Positions 32,727 through 42,349 of a stretch of DNA of 42,349 nt are shown in pieces. Below the pieces are notes generated by a model. The model saw only the letters and a program-made list of their open reading frames with translations. It was not told the DNA's origin and ran no database searches. Position 1 is the first letter of the stretch. Each line of letters opens with the position of its first letter. Source of the stretch: Thalassobaculaceae bacterium. GTDB lineage: Bacteria > Pseudomonadota > Alphaproteobacteria > Thalassobaculales > Thalassobaculaceae. A program made the translations under genes and the position numbers. The DNA lies in NCBI GenBank assembly GCA_029212785.1, contig JARGOG010000015.1:1-42349 (forward strand), in the 5' to 3' direction.

Positions 32727-34253
32727 TCACGCCGCTGTCGTCGCGCGCGGACCCGGTCGATCCTGGCCGACACCAGCGTTTCCGCCGGATCCGGCGGCGG
32801 TCGTCATCTGCGGGAGGAACGCGGTGACCGTGGTCCCTTCGCCGCGGACGGACTCGATGGCCAGCGCGCCCCGGTGGCGCACGACGATGTGTTTGACGAT
32901 GGCAAGTCCGAGACCGGTCCCGCCGAGCTCCCGCGACCGTGCGGTGTCGACGCGATAGAACCGCTCCGTGAGCCGGGGAATGTGATCGGCGTCGATCCCC
33001 TCGCCGCGGTTTTTGACGCGGACGGCGATGGCACCGTCGCGCTTGCCGGGATAGGACGCCGGCACTTTTTCGGCCGGGCCGGCGGAGACCTCGACCACGG
33101 TGCCGCTGCGACCGTACTTGATCGCGTTGTCCATCAGGTTCTGCAGCACCTGCGTCAACTCGTCCGCTTCACCGATCACCGGGGGCAGATCGGCGGAAAT
33201 GTCGACCGTAACCCGCATATCCTTGCGCCGTGCTTCCAGATCCAGGGTCGCCTTCACCCCGTCCAAGATGGGCCCGAGATCGACGGTTGCGGTCGGTGCA
33301 CTGTGTTCGTTGGTCTCGATCCGCGACAGCGACAGCAGGTCGTTCACCAGCCGGCTCATCCGGTGGGCTTGCAGACGCATGATCTCCAGAAACCGGTCGC
33401 GCGCGTCGGTGTCTTCCCGGGCCGGCCCCTGCAGGGTCTCGATGAAGCCCATGAGAGTGGACAGCGGCGTGCGCAGCTCATGGCTGACATTGGCGACGAA
33501 ATCGACCCGCATCTGCTCCGACCGCTTCGCCGCCGTCAGGTCGACGAACAGCAGCAGAGCCGCCGTCGGCTGATCCAGGCCGTCGCGCAAAGGCTCCGCC
33601 TGGACGGTGAACGTCCGTTCCGTCGGGGCGGCGATCTCGAACTCGACCGATGCCGTGGGCTTGCCGGCCTGGGCATCACGGACGGCGGCGAGCACGGCGG
33701 GATGGCGGATGACCGCCGACAGGTCCCGGCCCTCGATACGCTGGCCGAACTGCATCTGGGCGGCGCGGTTGGCGCTGATGATGCGCGAACGGACATCGAT
33801 CACCAGCAGCGGATCGGGGATCGCCTGGATCACCCGGGTCCGGGTCTCCGCTTCCCGATGGGCGGCGCTCATCCAGGTGGAGAACTGTCGGTCGGCGCGC
33901 TCCAGCGACAGGGCAAGCTCGGCCGATGGACCGGTGTCGCCGATCAGCGAGATCGCGCCCCGGCGGTCGGCCAGGGCGGTCTCGAGGTCGGGCGCCTGGG
34001 CGCGGTCGTCCAGGTGCTGACGCAGGATCGCCAGCTCGCGCAGATGGCGTCGCACGATGAAGATCAGCGACAGATAGGTGCCGGCCACACCGCCGCCGGC
34101 GGTCAGCACGCTGATCTCGCCGGCCGCCGCCAATCCGACGAAGAACAGCGTCGGGACCAGCGCCAGTAGGCCGGACATGCGCCACACCGTGCTCCACGCC
34201 GGTGCTGCGAGCGTGCGGCTGCGATCCTCTTGTGTCGTGCGGACGTCCGCCAT
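32727..34253 (-). CDS. phoR: Phosphate regulon sensor histidine kinase PhoR
   Basis: A 508-residue sensor kinase. Two membrane segments (about 27-45 and 50-67) are followed by a linker, a PAS domain (VIQAIPDPLLVIDVRSRIIS), the phosphoacceptor block with His258 in VSHELRTPLSTLMGF, and the ATPase domain with N-box LMDNAIKYG, the PhoR block HIPRLTERFYRVDTARSREL and G2 box GGTGLGLAIVKHI. In the G1 box the usual Asp of DxGxG is Asn415 (VKNRGEGI). AGGAGA lies only two bases before the ATG, closer than usual. It precedes pstS on the same strand, separated by the Pho box region, and follows maeB by 69 bases. Confidence 0.95.
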   Translation of the reverse strand: MADVRTTQEDRSRTLAAPAWSTVWRMSGLLALVPTLFFVGLAAAGEISVLTAGGGVAGTYLSLIFIVRRHLRELAILRQHLDDRAQAPDLETALADRRGAISLIGDTGPSAELALSLERADRQFSTWMSAAHREAETRTRVIQAIPDPLLVIDVRSRIISANRAAQMQFGQRIEGRDLSAVIRHPAVLAAVRDAQAGKPTASVEFEIAAPTERTFTVQAEPLRDGLDQPTAALLLFVDLTAAKRSEQMRVDFVANVSHELRTPLSTLMGFIETLQGPAREDTDARDRFLEIMRLQAHRMSRLVNDLLSLSRIETNEHSAPTATVDLGPILDGVKATLDLEARRKDMRVTVDISADLPPVIGEADELTQVLQNLMDNAIKYGRSGTVVEVSAGPAEKVPASYPGKRDGAIAVRVKNRGEGIDADHIPRLTERFYRVDTARSRELGGTGLGLAIVKHIVVRHRGALAIESVRGEGTTVTAFLPQMTTAAGSGGNAGVGQDRPGPRATTAA

Positions 34254-34322
34254 GTCTCCTCCGATGCCCCACCGGCACCACCCGGGCTGACGGTGACGGC
34301 CCCGTTCGGGCCGCCCTTCTCG

Positions 34323-36590
34323 TCAGCCGATCGTCGCCTCGTGCGCCGCGATCGCCGCGGCGTTCACGATATCCGTGACGCTCGCGCCCATCTGGACGAT
34401 CTGCGCCGGCTTCTCCAATCCCATCAGCATCGGTCCGATGACCGAGCCGCCCGCGAACCGCTGCAGGATCTTGTAGGAGATGTTGGCCGAGTGCAGGGCC
34501 GGCATGACCAGCACGTTGGCCGGTCCCGACAGGCGGCAGAACGGGTAGAGCCGCCGCATTTCCGGATCCAGAGCGACATCCGCCGACATTTCGCCGTCAT
34601 ACTCGAAATCGAGTTCGCGGCCGTCCAGGATATCCACCGCCTCGCGGATCCGGAGCGCCTTCTCGCGCATCGGGTTGCCGAAATTCGAGAACGACAGCAA
34701 CGCCACCCGCGGCTCGTGCCCGAAGGCCCGGGCCACCGCGGCCGTCTGGCAGGTGATGTCCGCCAGCTGATGTGATTCCGGCAGTTCGTGGACGCTGGTG
34801 TCGGCGATGAAGATCGTGCGCCCGCGCGAGATCACCATGGTCACGGCCATCAGCAGCTCGTTCGGCTTGCAGTCGATCACCCGGGTCACGTCGTCGGCGG
34901 AGACGCCGAAGCTGCGGGTCAGGCCGGTGACCATACCGTCGGCATCACCCATCGCGACCATGCAGGCGGCGAAGATGTTGCGGTCCTGGTTCACCATGCG
35001 CTGGCAGTCTCGATGCATCGCGCCCTTCCTCTGAAGACGCTTATAGAGGAACTCTATGTACTTTTCGTTGAATGCGGAGACTTTGGCGTTCTGAATTTCG
35101 AGTGTCTCGGCGCCGGCGATGCCCATTTCCTCGATCTTGCGCTTGATGCGGTCCTCGCGGCCGATGAGAACCGCGTGGCCGTAGCCGCCGTTCTGGAAGG
35201 ACAGGGCGGCCCGGATCGTCTTCTCCTCCTCGCCTTCCGCGAAGACGATGCGCTTGTTGGACTTGCGGATGCGGTCGAGGATGTTCTGCAAGCTGGCCGC
35301 CGTCGGATCGAGGCGGGCGCTCAGCTCCGCCCGGTAGGCGTCCATGTCCTCGATGCGCTTGCGCGCCACGCCGGTATCCATCGCCGCCTGGGCGACGGCG
35401 GCCGACACATGCACGATCAGACGCGGATCGAAGGGGGCGGGGATGATGTAGTCGCGGCCGTAATGCAGTCGGCGTCCGGAATAGGCGGCGTCGACCTCGT
35501 CCGGCACATCCTCGCGCGCCAGCTCGGCGAGCGCGTTGGCGGCGGCGATCTTCATGTCCTGATTGATCTCCGACGCGCGCACATCGAGCGCGCCGCGGAA
35601 GATGTAGGGGAAGCCCAGGACGTTGTTGACCTGGTTGGGATAGTCCGAACGGCCGGTCGCCATGATGGCGTCGTCGCGCACCGACGCCACGTCCTCCGGC
35701 GTGATCTCCGGATCCGGGTTGGCCATGGCGAAGATGATCGGGTTGGCGGCCATGGACTTCACCATGTCCTTGGTCACCGCGCCCTTGGCCGACAGGCCGA
35801 AGAACGCGTCGGCGCCGTTCAGCGCCTCGGCCAGGGTGCGGGCGTCGGTGACCGCGGCATGGGCCGACTTCCACTGGTTCATGCCCTGCTCGCGGCCCTG
35901 GTACACGACGCCGCGGGTGTCGCAGATGATGATGTTGTTGTGCGGCATGCCCATGGCCTTGAGCAGCTCGACGCCGGCGATCGAGGCGGCACCGGCGCCG
36001 TTCACGACCAGCTTGGTGGTCTTGATGTCGCGTCCCGTCAGGTGCATGGCGTTGATCAGCCCGGCGGCGGAAATGATCGCCGTGCCGTGCTGGTCGTCAT
36101 GGAATACCGGAATGTCGAGCAGTTCCCGCAGGCGCTGCTCGATGATGAAGCATTCGGGCGCCTTGATGTCCTCGAGGTTGATGCCGCCGAAGCTCGGGCC
36201 GAGATAGCGCACGCAATTGACGAATTCGTCGACATCCTGGGTGTCGACCTCCAGGTCGATACCGTCGACATCGGCGAAGCGTTTGAACAGCACCGCCTTG
36301 CCTTCCATCACCGGCTTGGAGGCGAGCGCGCCGATATTGCCGAGGCCGAGCACCGCCGTGCCGTTGGAGATCACCGCGACGATGTTGCCGCGCGAGGTGT
36401 AGTCGTAGGCGGTGTTGGGATCCTTCTCGATCTCCAGGCAGGGAACCGCCACACCCGGGGAATAGGCGAGCGAGAGCTCGCGCTGGGTGGTCAGCGGTTT
36501 GGTCGGCGTGATCTCGATCTTGCCCGGCCGTCCGGTCGAGTGGAACAGCAGCGCTTCGTTCTCGGCGTCGGTCCGATTGTCGGTGTCCAT
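34323..36590 (-). CDS. maeB: NADP-dependent malic enzyme with phosphotransacetylase-like domain (MaeB type)
   Basis: A 755-residue fusion. The malic enzyme part (about 1-430) decarboxylates malate to pyruvate. It shows [14 protein letters not shown], the region [38 protein letters not shown] and the nucleotide-binding [21 protein letters not shown]. The C-terminal PTA-like domain (about 430-755) begins near [18 protein letters not shown] and is regulatory in known MaeB proteins. The ATG at 36590 gives the family start [18 protein letters not shown] soon after; the frame upstream to 36782 adds 64 non-family residues. Confidence 0.95.
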   Translation of the reverse strand: MDTDNRTDAENEALLFHSTGRPGKIEITPTKPLTTQRELSLAYSPGVAVPCLEIEKDPNTAYDYTSRGNIVAVISNGTAVLGLGNIGALASKPVMEGKAVLFKRFADVDGIDLEVDTQDVDEFVNCVRYLGPSFGGINLEDIKAPECFIIEQRLRELLDIPVFHDDQHGTAIISAAGLINAMHLTGRDIKTTKLVVNGAGAASIAGVELLKAMGMPHNNIIICDTRGVVYQGREQGMNQWKSAHAAVTDARTLAEALNGADAFFGLSAKGAVTKDMVKSMAANPIIFAMANPDPEITPEDVASVRDDAIMATGRSDYPNQVNNVLGFPYIFRGALDVRASEINQDMKIAAANALAELAREDVPDEVDAAYSGRRLHYGRDYIIPAPFDPRLIVHVSAAVAQAAMDTGVARKRIEDMDAYRAELSARLDPTAASLQNILDRIRKSNKRIVFAEGEEEKTIRAALSFQNGGYGHAVLIGREDRIKRKIEEMGIAGAETLEIQNAKVSAFNEKYIEFLYKRLQRKGAMHRDCQRMVNQDRNIFAACMVAMGDADGMVTGLTRSFGVSADDVTRVIDCKPNELLMAVTMVISRGRTIFIADTSVHELPESHQLADITCQTAAVARAFGHEPRVALLSFSNFGNPMREKALRIREAVDILDGRELDFEYDGEMSADVALDPEMRRLYPFCRLSGPANVLVMPALHSANISYKILQRFAGGSVIGPMLMGLEKPAQIVQMGASVTDIVNAAAIAAHEATIG

Positions 36591-36854
36591 GATTTTTCCG
36601 TTCGCTCCCTGAACCCTGGCCGCTCTCGGACATCCCGAATCGGCGCTTGCGGCGGTAGATCCGCCGTTTTCGTCTGGATCGAAGTTAACGTCGCCGGAGG
36701 GTGGGGGGAAGGGCCTGGAAGAAAACAGTTTGTTACAATTTGTCCCGGATGGCGGGCCGGCCGGCCTCCCTTGGGGCCGCACCTCATGCTAGGGTCGCCG
36801 CGATCGAACCGACCGTAGCCGACCCCCAAAGCCAGACCCAGAGCCAGACCCGCC

Positions 36855-39554
36855 GTGTCCGCTGAGCCGTCCCCGTCCGAGATCCAGGATCCCGATGCCG
36901 TGCTGCAGGCCCGCGCCGCCGGCGCGTCGCCCATGTTTCAGCAGTTTTTCGAGGTCAAGCGCGCCCATCCCGACGCCCTGCTGTTCTACCGCATGGGCGA
37001 TTTCTATGAGCTGTTCTTCGAGGACGCGGTGATCGCCGCCCGGGCGCTGGACATTACGCTGACGCAACGAGGCCAGCATCAGGGTGAACCGATCCCGATG
37101 TGCGGCGTACCCCACCACAGCTCGGAAGGGTATCTCGCCCGTCTGATCCGCCAGGGGCATCGCGTCGCGGTGTGCGAACAGACCGAGGATCCGGCGGAAG
37201 CGAAGAAGCGCGGCGGCAAGGCGGTGGTCCGGCGCGCGGTGGTTCGCGTGGTCACGCCGGGTACGCTGACCGAAGACACCCTGCTCGATGCGCGGCGGCC
37301 GAATTACCTGGCCTGTCTGGCCGAGGCCGGCGGGGCGTACGGTCTCGCCTGGGTCGATCTCTCGACCGGCGATTTCCAGGCCCAGCCGGTGGAGGTGCGC
37401 GGCTTGGAAGCCGCCCTTGCCCGCCTCGCCCCCTCGGAGCTGATCCTGTCGGAGAAGCTGTTCGGCGATCCGACGCTCGAGGCGGGTCTCGCGGATCTGC
37501 GCGGCATCAGCCACCCGATGCCGGGGGCGCGGTTCGACAGCGAGAACGGCCGCCGGCGCCTGGAGGCGTCCTACGGGGTGACCGCGCTGGATGCGTTCGG
37601 TGCCTTTTCCCGAGCCGAACTGGCGGCGGCGGGGGCGATTGTCGACTACCTGGACCTCACCCAGAAAGGCAAGCAGCCGCGCCTGACCGCGATCCGCCGC
37701 TGGTCGCCCGGCGGGGTGATGGAGATCGATGCGGCCACAAGGCGCAACCTGGAACTGACCCGAACGCTGGCGGGCGAACGCCGGGGCAGCCTGCTCGCCA
37801 CCATCGACCGCACGCTGACCGGCGCCGGGGCGCGGCTTCTGGTCGCCCGGCTGTCGGCGCCGCTGACCGATCCGGCGGCGATCGACGCGCGGCTGGACGG
37901 GGTGTCGTTCTTCCTCGATGCCGAGCGGGCGCGTCGTGACCTGCGGGAGATCCTCGGACGCATTCCGGATATCGACCGCGCGCTCTCCCGCCTGGCGCTC
38001 GACCGCGGTGGACCGCGCGACCTGGCGGCGATCCGCGACGCGCTGGCCGAGATCGGACCGATCCGGGCGGCCCTCGCCCGCGCACCGCTGAGCACGCCGC
38101 CGGCTTCGATCGCCCGGGATCTCAAGGATCTGGGGGAGCAGTCGGATCTGGTCGACCTGCTGGGACGGGCGCTGGCGGCGGAGCTGCCGCTGCTGGCCCG
38201 GGATGGTGGGCTGGTGGCGCCTGGATATGCGCCGGAGCTCGACCGGCTGCGCGGGTTGCGGGATGAGAGCCGGCGGATGATCGCCGCCCTGCAGGCGAAA
38301 TACGCCCGCGAGACCGGGGTGTCGGCCCTGAAGGTCAAGCACAACAACGTGCTCGGCTATTTCATCGAGGTCTCCGCCGGCAACGGCGACAAGGTGATGG
38401 GGCGCGACGGCTTCATCCATCGCCAGACCATGGCCAACGCCGTGCGCTTCACCACCGTCGAGCTGGGAGAGTTGGAGAAAGAGGTGTCGAGCGCCGCCGA
38501 CAAGGCGCAGGCGGTCGAGATGGAGGTGTTCGCCGACCTGATCGCCAAGGTGCTCGAGGTGGCCGACGACGTTGCGATCGCCGCGGCCGCCTTCGCGCGT
38601 CTGGACGTCGCCGCGGCCCTGGCCGATCTCGCCGCCGCCCGCGACTGGTGCCGGCCGGTGGTCGATGACGGGCTTGGCTTCGAGGTCGTGGGCGGCCGTC
38701 ACCCGGTGGTCGAGGCGAGCCTGCCCGACGGGCCGGGCGCGTTCGTCGCCAATGCCTGCAGCCTGGTGCCCGAGGACCGGGTCTGGCTGGTGACCGGTCC
38801 GAACATGGCCGGCAAGTCCACGTTCCTGCGCCAGAACGCGCTGATCGCCATACTCGCCCAGATCGGCGCCTTCGTGCCGGCGGGCTCGGCGCGGATCGGC
38901 GTGGTCGACCGGCTGTTCAGCCGGGTCGGGGCCGCCGACGACCTGGCGCGCGGCCGCTCGACCTTCATGGTGGAGATGGTGGAGACCGCGGCGATCCTCA
39001 ATCAGGCGGGCGCGCGGGCGCTGGTGATCCTGGATGAAATCGGCCGCGGAACGGCGACCTTCGACGGGCTCTCCATCGCCTGGGCCACGGTCGAGCATCT
39101 GCACGAGACCAACCGTTGCCGCGCGCTGTTCGCCACTCATTACCATGAGTTAACGGCCCTGGCCGACCGGCTCTCGGCGCTCACCTGCCACACCATGGCG
39201 GTGAAGGAGTGGAAGGACGATATCGTCTTCCTGCATGAGGTGGTGGCCGGGGCGGCCGACCGGTCCTACGGCATCCATGTCGCCAAACTGGCCGGCCTGC
39301 CGGGGGCGGTGATCGGCCGGGCCGAGGAGGTTCTGCAGCGTCTGGAGAAAGGCGAACAGGGCAAGGCGGCGACCACGCTTATCGACGACCTGCCGCTGTT
39401 CAGCGCCGCCGCCAAGCCGGCTTCGCTGGAATCCGAACCGGCGGGTCCGAGCCCGGCGGAGCAGGCGCTGAAGGACCTGAACCCGGACGAGATGACTCCC
39501 AAACAGGCGCTGGACGCGCTCTATGCGCTGAAGGGCAAGGTCACCTCCGGCTGA
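36855..39554 (+). CDS. mutS: DNA mismatch repair protein MutS
   Basis: An 899-residue mismatch sensor. Domain I has the mismatch-contacting Phe in MFQQFFEVK and the block [17 protein letters not shown]. The connector, core and clamp domains follow. The ATPase has Walker [17 protein letters not shown] near residue 650, the block [15 protein letters not shown], Walker [17 protein letters not shown] and [10 protein letters not shown]. The C-terminal tail is a short helical dimer/tetramer region. The GTG at 36855 has no strong ribosome site. A TACAAT hexamer at 36734-36739 is the only promoter-like trace in the 264-base divergent spacer shared with maeB. Its end overlaps the convergent tetR gene by 14 bases. 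Confidence 0.97.
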   Translation: MSAEPSPSEIQDPDAVLQARAAGASPMFQQFFEVKRAHPDALLFYRMGDFYELFFEDAVIAARALDITLTQRGQHQGEPIPMCGVPHHSSEGYLARLIRQGHRVAVCEQTEDPAEAKKRGGKAVVRRAVVRVVTPGTLTEDTLLDARRPNYLACLAEAGGAYGLAWVDLSTGDFQAQPVEVRGLEAALARLAPSELILSEKLFGDPTLEAGLADLRGISHPMPGARFDSENGRRRLEASYGVTALDAFGAFSRAELAAAGAIVDYLDLTQKGKQPRLTAIRRWSPGGVMEIDAATRRNLELTRTLAGERRGSLLATIDRTLTGAGARLLVARLSAPLTDPAAIDARLDGVSFFLDAERARRDLREILGRIPDIDRALSRLALDRGGPRDLAAIRDALAEIGPIRAALARAPLSTPPASIARDLKDLGEQSDLVDLLGRALAAELPLLARDGGLVAPGYAPELDRLRGLRDESRRMIAALQAKYARETGVSALKVKHNNVLGYFIEVSAGNGDKVMGRDGFIHRQTMANAVRFTTVELGELEKEVSSAADKAQAVEMEVFADLIAKVLEVADDVAIAAAAFARLDVAAALADLAAARDWCRPVVDDGLGFEVVGGRHPVVEASLPDGPGAFVANACSLVPEDRVWLVTGPNMAGKSTFLRQNALIAILAQIGAFVPAGSARIGVVDRLFSRVGAADDLARGRSTFMVEMVETAAILNQAGARALVILDEIGRGTATFDGLSIAWATVEHLHETNRCRALFATHYHELTALADRLSALTCHTMAVKEWKDDIVFLHEVVAGAADRSYGIHVAKLAGLPGAVIGRAEEVLQRLEKGEQGKAATTLIDDLPLFSAAAKPASLESEPAGPSPAEQALKDLNPDEMTPKQALDALYALKGKVTSG

Positions 39555-40128
39555 CCGTCGCGTCGATCAGCCGCGTGATCGCCGCACAGTAGGGGGCCGG
39601 GTCGGCGCCGCCGGCGATGGCCAGGGCTGCGCGGTCGAAGGCGGCCGACAGGCAGTCGGCCAGGGCGTCGAGTTCGGCCGGATCGACCCGCCGCATCGCC
39701 TCCGACAGCCCCTGGCGCAGGGTGGCGCCGCCGGTGCTGCGGTCGAGCTCGGCCATGACCTGCGGGCCGAGCACGGCGGGGCCGTCCAGCAGCAGCAGCC
39801 GGGCGCGGCCCGGTTCCGTCATCGCCGCGAAGTAGACGCCGGCGCCCTCGATCAGCGCCTTGCGGGGCGGCGACATGGCGGTCGTCCCTCGGTCAATCGC
39901 CTCGGCGACGGCTTCGGCCTCGGCGGTGACGACCGCGCGGAACAGGTCCGCCTTGTCGGCGAAATGGTGGTAGAGCGCGCCGCGGGTCACCTTGGCCGCC
40001 GCCACGATTTCCGGCGTGCCGGTCTCCGCATACCCCTTCTCGATGAACAGGCTGCGGGCGGCGGCGACCAAGGCTGCTTTGGTGGCGGCGGTGCGCGCCT
40101 CGTTGGTCCGTGGCCGTGCGTGTTGCAT
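39541..40128 (-). CDS. TetR-family transcriptional regulator
   Basis: A 195-residue repressor. The N-terminal helix-turn-helix domain (about 12-58) contains [40 protein letters not shown] and DKADLFRAV. The C-terminal ligand and dimerisation domain is family-variable and resembles the DUF/TetR_C_29-like group with [23 protein letters not shown]. The ATG at 40128 is immediately next to a perfect palindrome (40129-40145), so the regulator probably controls itself and the divergent VOC-family gene. A longer start at 40167 would run through that palindrome. The ligand is unknown. Confidence 0.9.
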   Translation of the reverse strand: MQHARPRTNEARTAATKAALVAAARSLFIEKGYAETGTPEIVAAAKVTRGALYHHFADKADLFRAVVTAEAEAVAEAIDRGTTAMSPPRKALIEGAGVYFAAMTEPGRARLLLLDGPAVLGPQVMAELDRSTGGATLRQGLSEAMRRVDPAELDALADCLSAAFDRAALAIAGGADPAPYCAAITRLIDATVSRR

Positions 40129-40145
40129 ACATACAGCCTGTATGT
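40129..40145. promoter_or_regulatory. TetR operator palindrome with a second half-site
   Basis: ACATACAG (40129-40136), one central C, CTGTATGT (40138-40145): a perfect 17-bp palindrome directly before the tetR start codon. The half-site CTGTATGT recurs at 40169-40176, exactly 31 bases on, or about three DNA turns, nearer the VOC gene. Two sites on one face could repress both genes. Confidence 0.7.
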
Positions 40146-40199
40146 TAATAATGTCATTTACATCCACACTGTATGTTTTGCCACGGAGGCACGGAAGCC

Positions 40200-40625
40200 A
40201 TGAAATGCACCCAGTTCTATCCGGTGATCATGACCGACCGGGTGGCAGAGACGGCGGGGTTCTACCGCGATCATTTCCGGTTCGCGCCGAAGTTCGAGAG
40301 CGATTGGTACGTCCATCTGCAATCCTGCGAGGATCCGGCAGTCAACATCGCGATCCTGGCCGGCGATCACGCGACCATTCCAGCCAGTGGGCGTGGCCGG
40401 GTTTCAGGGCTGCTGATCAATTTCGAGGTGGCGGATGTGGACGCGGAATACGCCCGGGCGCAGGCGGCCGGGCTGCCGATCCTGCTGCCTCTGCGCGACG
40501 AGCCCTTCGGCCAGCGCCATTTCATCACCCGCGATCCCGCTGGCGCGCTGATCGACATCATCATCCCGATCCCGCCGAGCCCGGAGTTTCTGGCGCAATA
40601 CTCGGACGATGCGGTTCCGGCATAA
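40200..40625 (+). CDS. VOC-family (glyoxalase/bleomycin-resistance fold) protein
   Basis: A 141-residue protein of one VOC domain built from two beta-alpha-beta-beta-beta units: [20 protein letters not shown], then [20 protein letters not shown], and [19 protein letters not shown]. Metal-dependent members bind a metal through His/Glu on the first and last strands; here the residues are only partly clear. It probably binds or modifies the small molecule sensed by the divergent TetR protein. GGAGG (40185-40189) precedes the ATG at 40200. Confidence 0.88.
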   Translation: MKCTQFYPVIMTDRVAETAGFYRDHFRFAPKFESDWYVHLQSCEDPAVNIAILAGDHATIPASGRGRVSGLLINFEVADVDAEYARAQAAGLPILLPLRDEPFGQRHFITRDPAGALIDIIIPIPPSPEFLAQYSDDAVPA

Positions 40626-40705
40626 ATTCGGCCTGTCACTTCCATGGCGAGGACGAACCACGGGAAGTTTGATAGGATAGAGTCACGCCCGAAGAGCCGA
40701 CAAAT

Positions 40706-40888
40706 ATGGTGTTGGACCTTCTCCGACGGATCGACATGAAGGTCGATGCGCTGCGCGACGACGTGCGCGAGGTCAAGCAACGTCTCAGTCTCGTGGAAGA
40801 GGGAGTCGCGATCGTCCATCGTCGGCTCGATCGGTTGGAGATCAGGGTCGATCGGATCGAAAAGCGCCTCGGCCTCGCCGACGCCTGA
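40706..40888 (+). CDS. Small coiled-coil protein of 60 residues
   Basis: Heptad repeats run through nearly the whole length: LLRRIDMKVDALRDDVREVK, then QRLSLVEEGVAIVHRRLDRL and EIRVDRIEKRL. It has no signal peptide and no membrane segment. GAAG lies a few bases before the ATG. Comparable short coiled-coil proteins are frequent in alphaproteobacteria and unassigned; it may dimerise or bind a partner. Codon usage matches the chromosome. Confidence 0.7.
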   Translation: MVLDLLRRIDMKVDALRDDVREVKQRLSLVEEGVAIVHRRLDRLEIRVDRIEKRLGLADA

Positions 40889-40897
40889 CCCCGCGCG

Positions 40898-41857
40898 TCA
40901 CGCCACCTTCGCGTAGACCGTCTCGCCCGTCAGCCCGGCCGCGTCCATCGCGGCAGCGATGCGGTCGATCTCGGCATCGCTCAGCTTCACCAGGGGCGGG
41001 CGGACATGGGCGGCATCCATGCGACCGAGATGGACCAGCGCCTCCTTCATGCGGTTGTGCATGTCGAGGAAGGGCGGGTCGTAGAACGCGCCGGTGGTCG
41101 GATAGATGCGGTCGGCGATGCGCCGCGCCTCCTCCAGATCGCCCGACTGCACCGCCCGGAACAGGGCCACCTGCAGGGCGGCGATCACGCTGCCGGCGCC
41201 GGACAGCAGCCCGTCGCAGCCCAGCACCAGCGAGGGCAGCAGCCAGGACGAATGGGTCGACAGCACGCTCACCCGCCGCGGCAGGGCATGCAGCTCGCGG
41301 ATCTGGCGCTCGTGCTGCTTGGTGTCGTTGCACCAGTCCTTGATGGCGACGACGGTGTCGATCTCCCGGCAGATCCGCACCAGCGTCTCGACCGGATAGC
41401 CGAGCGTGGTGGCCGGGTACTGGAACAGGATCAGCGGCAGGTCGGTCGCCGCGCGGATCGTGGCGAAATGGGCCAGCGCCATCTCCGGGCGCATGGCGCC
41501 GCCCGAGAGCAGCGTGTTCGGCGGGAAGACCAGCAAGGCGCTGGCCCCGTCGCGTTCGGCCCGCCGCGCGATGTCGGCCGCCAGGTGCGCGCCGTCGCTG
41601 TAGACTCCATGGACTACCGGCAGCCGGTCGCCGACCTCTTCCATGGTGATCGCCATCACCCGCTCCTGCTCCTGAATCGTGCAGGTGGCGACTTCGCTCG
41701 CATGGGCGTTGACGGTGATCGCGGTGATCCCCTCGACCGAGGCGACGTCGTTCAGGTGGCGGCGATATCCGCCCTCGTCGATCTGCAGATCGGCGGTGAA
41801 GGGTAGTAGGCAGGCGGGAATCACGCCCTTCGGCGTGAAGGGCAGCGGCGCGGCCAT
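40898..41857 (-). CDS. Dihydrodipicolinate synthase-family aldolase/lyase
   Basis: A 319-residue TIM-barrel class I aldolase. The Schiff-base Lys is residue 173 in VVAIKDW and the catalytic Tyr is residue 147 in LFQYPAT. The usual substrate loop G-T-T-G-E of DapA is replaced by NAHASEV (about 50-56), so this is not lysine biosynthesis DapA but a relative that splits or condenses another 2-oxo acid. It follows the coiled-coil gene in convergent orientation with a 9-base gap. The substrate cannot be read from sequence. Confidence 0.9.
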   Translation of the reverse strand: MAAPLPFTPKGVIPACLLPFTADLQIDEGGYRRHLNDVASVEGITAITVNAHASEVATCTIQEQERVMAITMEEVGDRLPVVHGVYSDGAHLAADIARRAERDGASALLVFPPNTLLSGGAMRPEMALAHFATIRAATDLPLILFQYPATTLGYPVETLVRICREIDTVVAIKDWCNDTKQHERQIRELHALPRRVSVLSTHSSWLLPSLVLGCDGLLSGAGSVIAALQVALFRAVQSGDLEEARRIADRIYPTTGAFYDPPFLDMHNRMKEALVHLGRMDAAHVRPPLVKLSDAEIDRIAAAMDAAGLTGETVYAKVA

Positions 41858-41948
41858 GGTCTCCTCCCGGGAGTCGTTTTTTGGTTGAGAGGAAGTCTAG
41901 GCCCGCCGCCGGAATCTTGTAAGCCGCGGAATCTCCCACCGCTCCCGG

Positions 41949-42308
41949 TCAGTCGGCGCGAATGTCCACGATCGGCTGGAAGCCGCCGAAGATCGTGCGC
42001 TTGCCGTCGAACGGCATGGTCTCGGGCGGGCCCCCGGCAGGGTCCGCCATGACCTTGGCCATCCCGGCATCGCGGACTTCCTTGGACGGCCAGACGATCC
42101 AGGAGAAGACGACGGTCTCGTCCTCGGCGACTTTCACGGCCATGGGGAAAGACGTGACCTTCCCGTCGGGGACGTCGTCGCCCCAGCACTCCATGATGTG
42201 CAGCGCGCCGTACTTCAGAAAGATCGGCGCCATGTCGGCTGCCATCTTGCGGAAGGCCTCCTTCTTGGCGGTCGGCACCGGGATGACGAACCCATCTACG
42301 TAGCTCAC
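41949..42308 (-). CDS. DUF1428 family protein
   Basis: A 119-residue protein of the DUF1428 family with a ferredoxin-like dimeric alpha+beta fold. It begins YVDGFVIPVPTAKKEAF, has IMECWGDDVPDGKVTSFPMA in the middle and ends KRTIFGGFQPIVDI. The family is annotated as an RNA signal recognition particle 4.5S-related protein in some databases without clear proof. The GTG start at 42308 follows AGGAGAAAACGCC. It probably shares a transcript with the aldolase gene downstream, 91 bases on. Confidence 0.88.
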   Translation of the reverse strand: MSYVDGFVIPVPTAKKEAFRKMAADMAPIFLKYGALHIMECWGDDVPDGKVTSFPMAVKVAEDETVVFSWIVWPSKEVRDAGMAKVMADPAGGPPETMPFDGKRTIFGGFQPIVDIRAD

Positions 42309-42349
42309 GGCGTTTTCTCCTGTCGGTTTGTTTATGGGGGTTATTCGGC

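Noticed and set aside
34788-39146. Long frames antisense to maeB (plus strand) and mutS (minus strand)
   Set aside because: Both are shadows of GC-rich codon usage; no ribosome sites, no domains.
1-42349. tRNA, rRNA, CRISPR arrays, transposase or integrase genes
   Set aside because: None seen on either strand. The element at 26865-26980 has inverted ends but no coding capacity.

Overview
The window reads as chromosomal DNA of a GC-rich alphaproteobacterium, most likely of Rhodospirillales type. The reasons are high GC with strong third-position G/C, a neighbourhood of hrcA, grpE, dnaK, dnaJ and dapB with rph, rdgB and hemW divergent from hrcA, an alphaproteobacterial-type heat-shock promoter before dnaK, and long PstC and PstA permeases. 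The exact genus cannot be fixed from sequence alone. No rRNA, tRNA, CRISPR array or transposase gene was seen, and no gene-free stretch exceeds 300 bases. The longest gaps are 994-1246, which holds a palindrome, a promoter and a structured leader, and 36591-36854, the divergent maeB/mutS spacer.

Left edge (1-1000): the first ~875 bases are strikingly AT-rich and encode an unrecognised protein with three predicted membrane segments, open at its 5' end to the window edge. They abut the last 33 codons of a HIT-family hydrolase gene. This looks like the right end of acquired DNA that removed the front of a native gene.

Region 1000-9800: a promoter and structured leader precede a pentapeptide-repeat protein. 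Then come the ComM/YifB ATPase, a secreted Serratia-type nuclease and a small secreted eight-cysteine protein. A convergent minus-strand operon follows (YraN, BON lipoprotein, SirB1-like protein, glutathione synthetase), with a divergent LpoA-like lipoprotein.

Region 9780-20400: the rph-rdgB-hemW operon stands divergent from the heat-shock group hrcA, grpE, dnaK, dnaJ. An antisense DUF1848 gene sits between grpE and dnaK, dnaK has a sigma-32-type promoter, and a PadR regulator lies between dnaJ and dapB.

Region 20390-26100: DUF2244 membrane protein, endonuclease III, a small lipoprotein, a bactofilin, an EI24/CysZ-like membrane protein, a PfkB-family (adenosine-kinase-like) kinase and an AmpG-like transporter. 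Several of these fit cell-wall, morphology or envelope work.

Region 26150-34260: a complete phosphate-starvation cluster on the minus strand, in transcription order phoR, pstS, pstC, pstA, pstB, phoU, phoB. A three-repeat Pho box lies between phoR and pstS, a hairpin attenuator lies after pstS, and a ~116-bp palindromic element between phoU and phoB supplies the phoU stop codon.

Region 34320-42349: MaeB-type malic enzyme, MutS, a TetR regulator with a clear palindromic operator facing a VOC-family gene, a 60-residue coiled-coil protein, a DHDPS-family aldolase/lyase and a DUF1428 protein.

I did not find an unmistakable new system. The best candidates are the AT-rich membrane gene with its HIT-gene scar, the secreted nuclease plus cysteine-rich partner with a hairpin over its ribosome site, and the palindromic element inside the pho operon.
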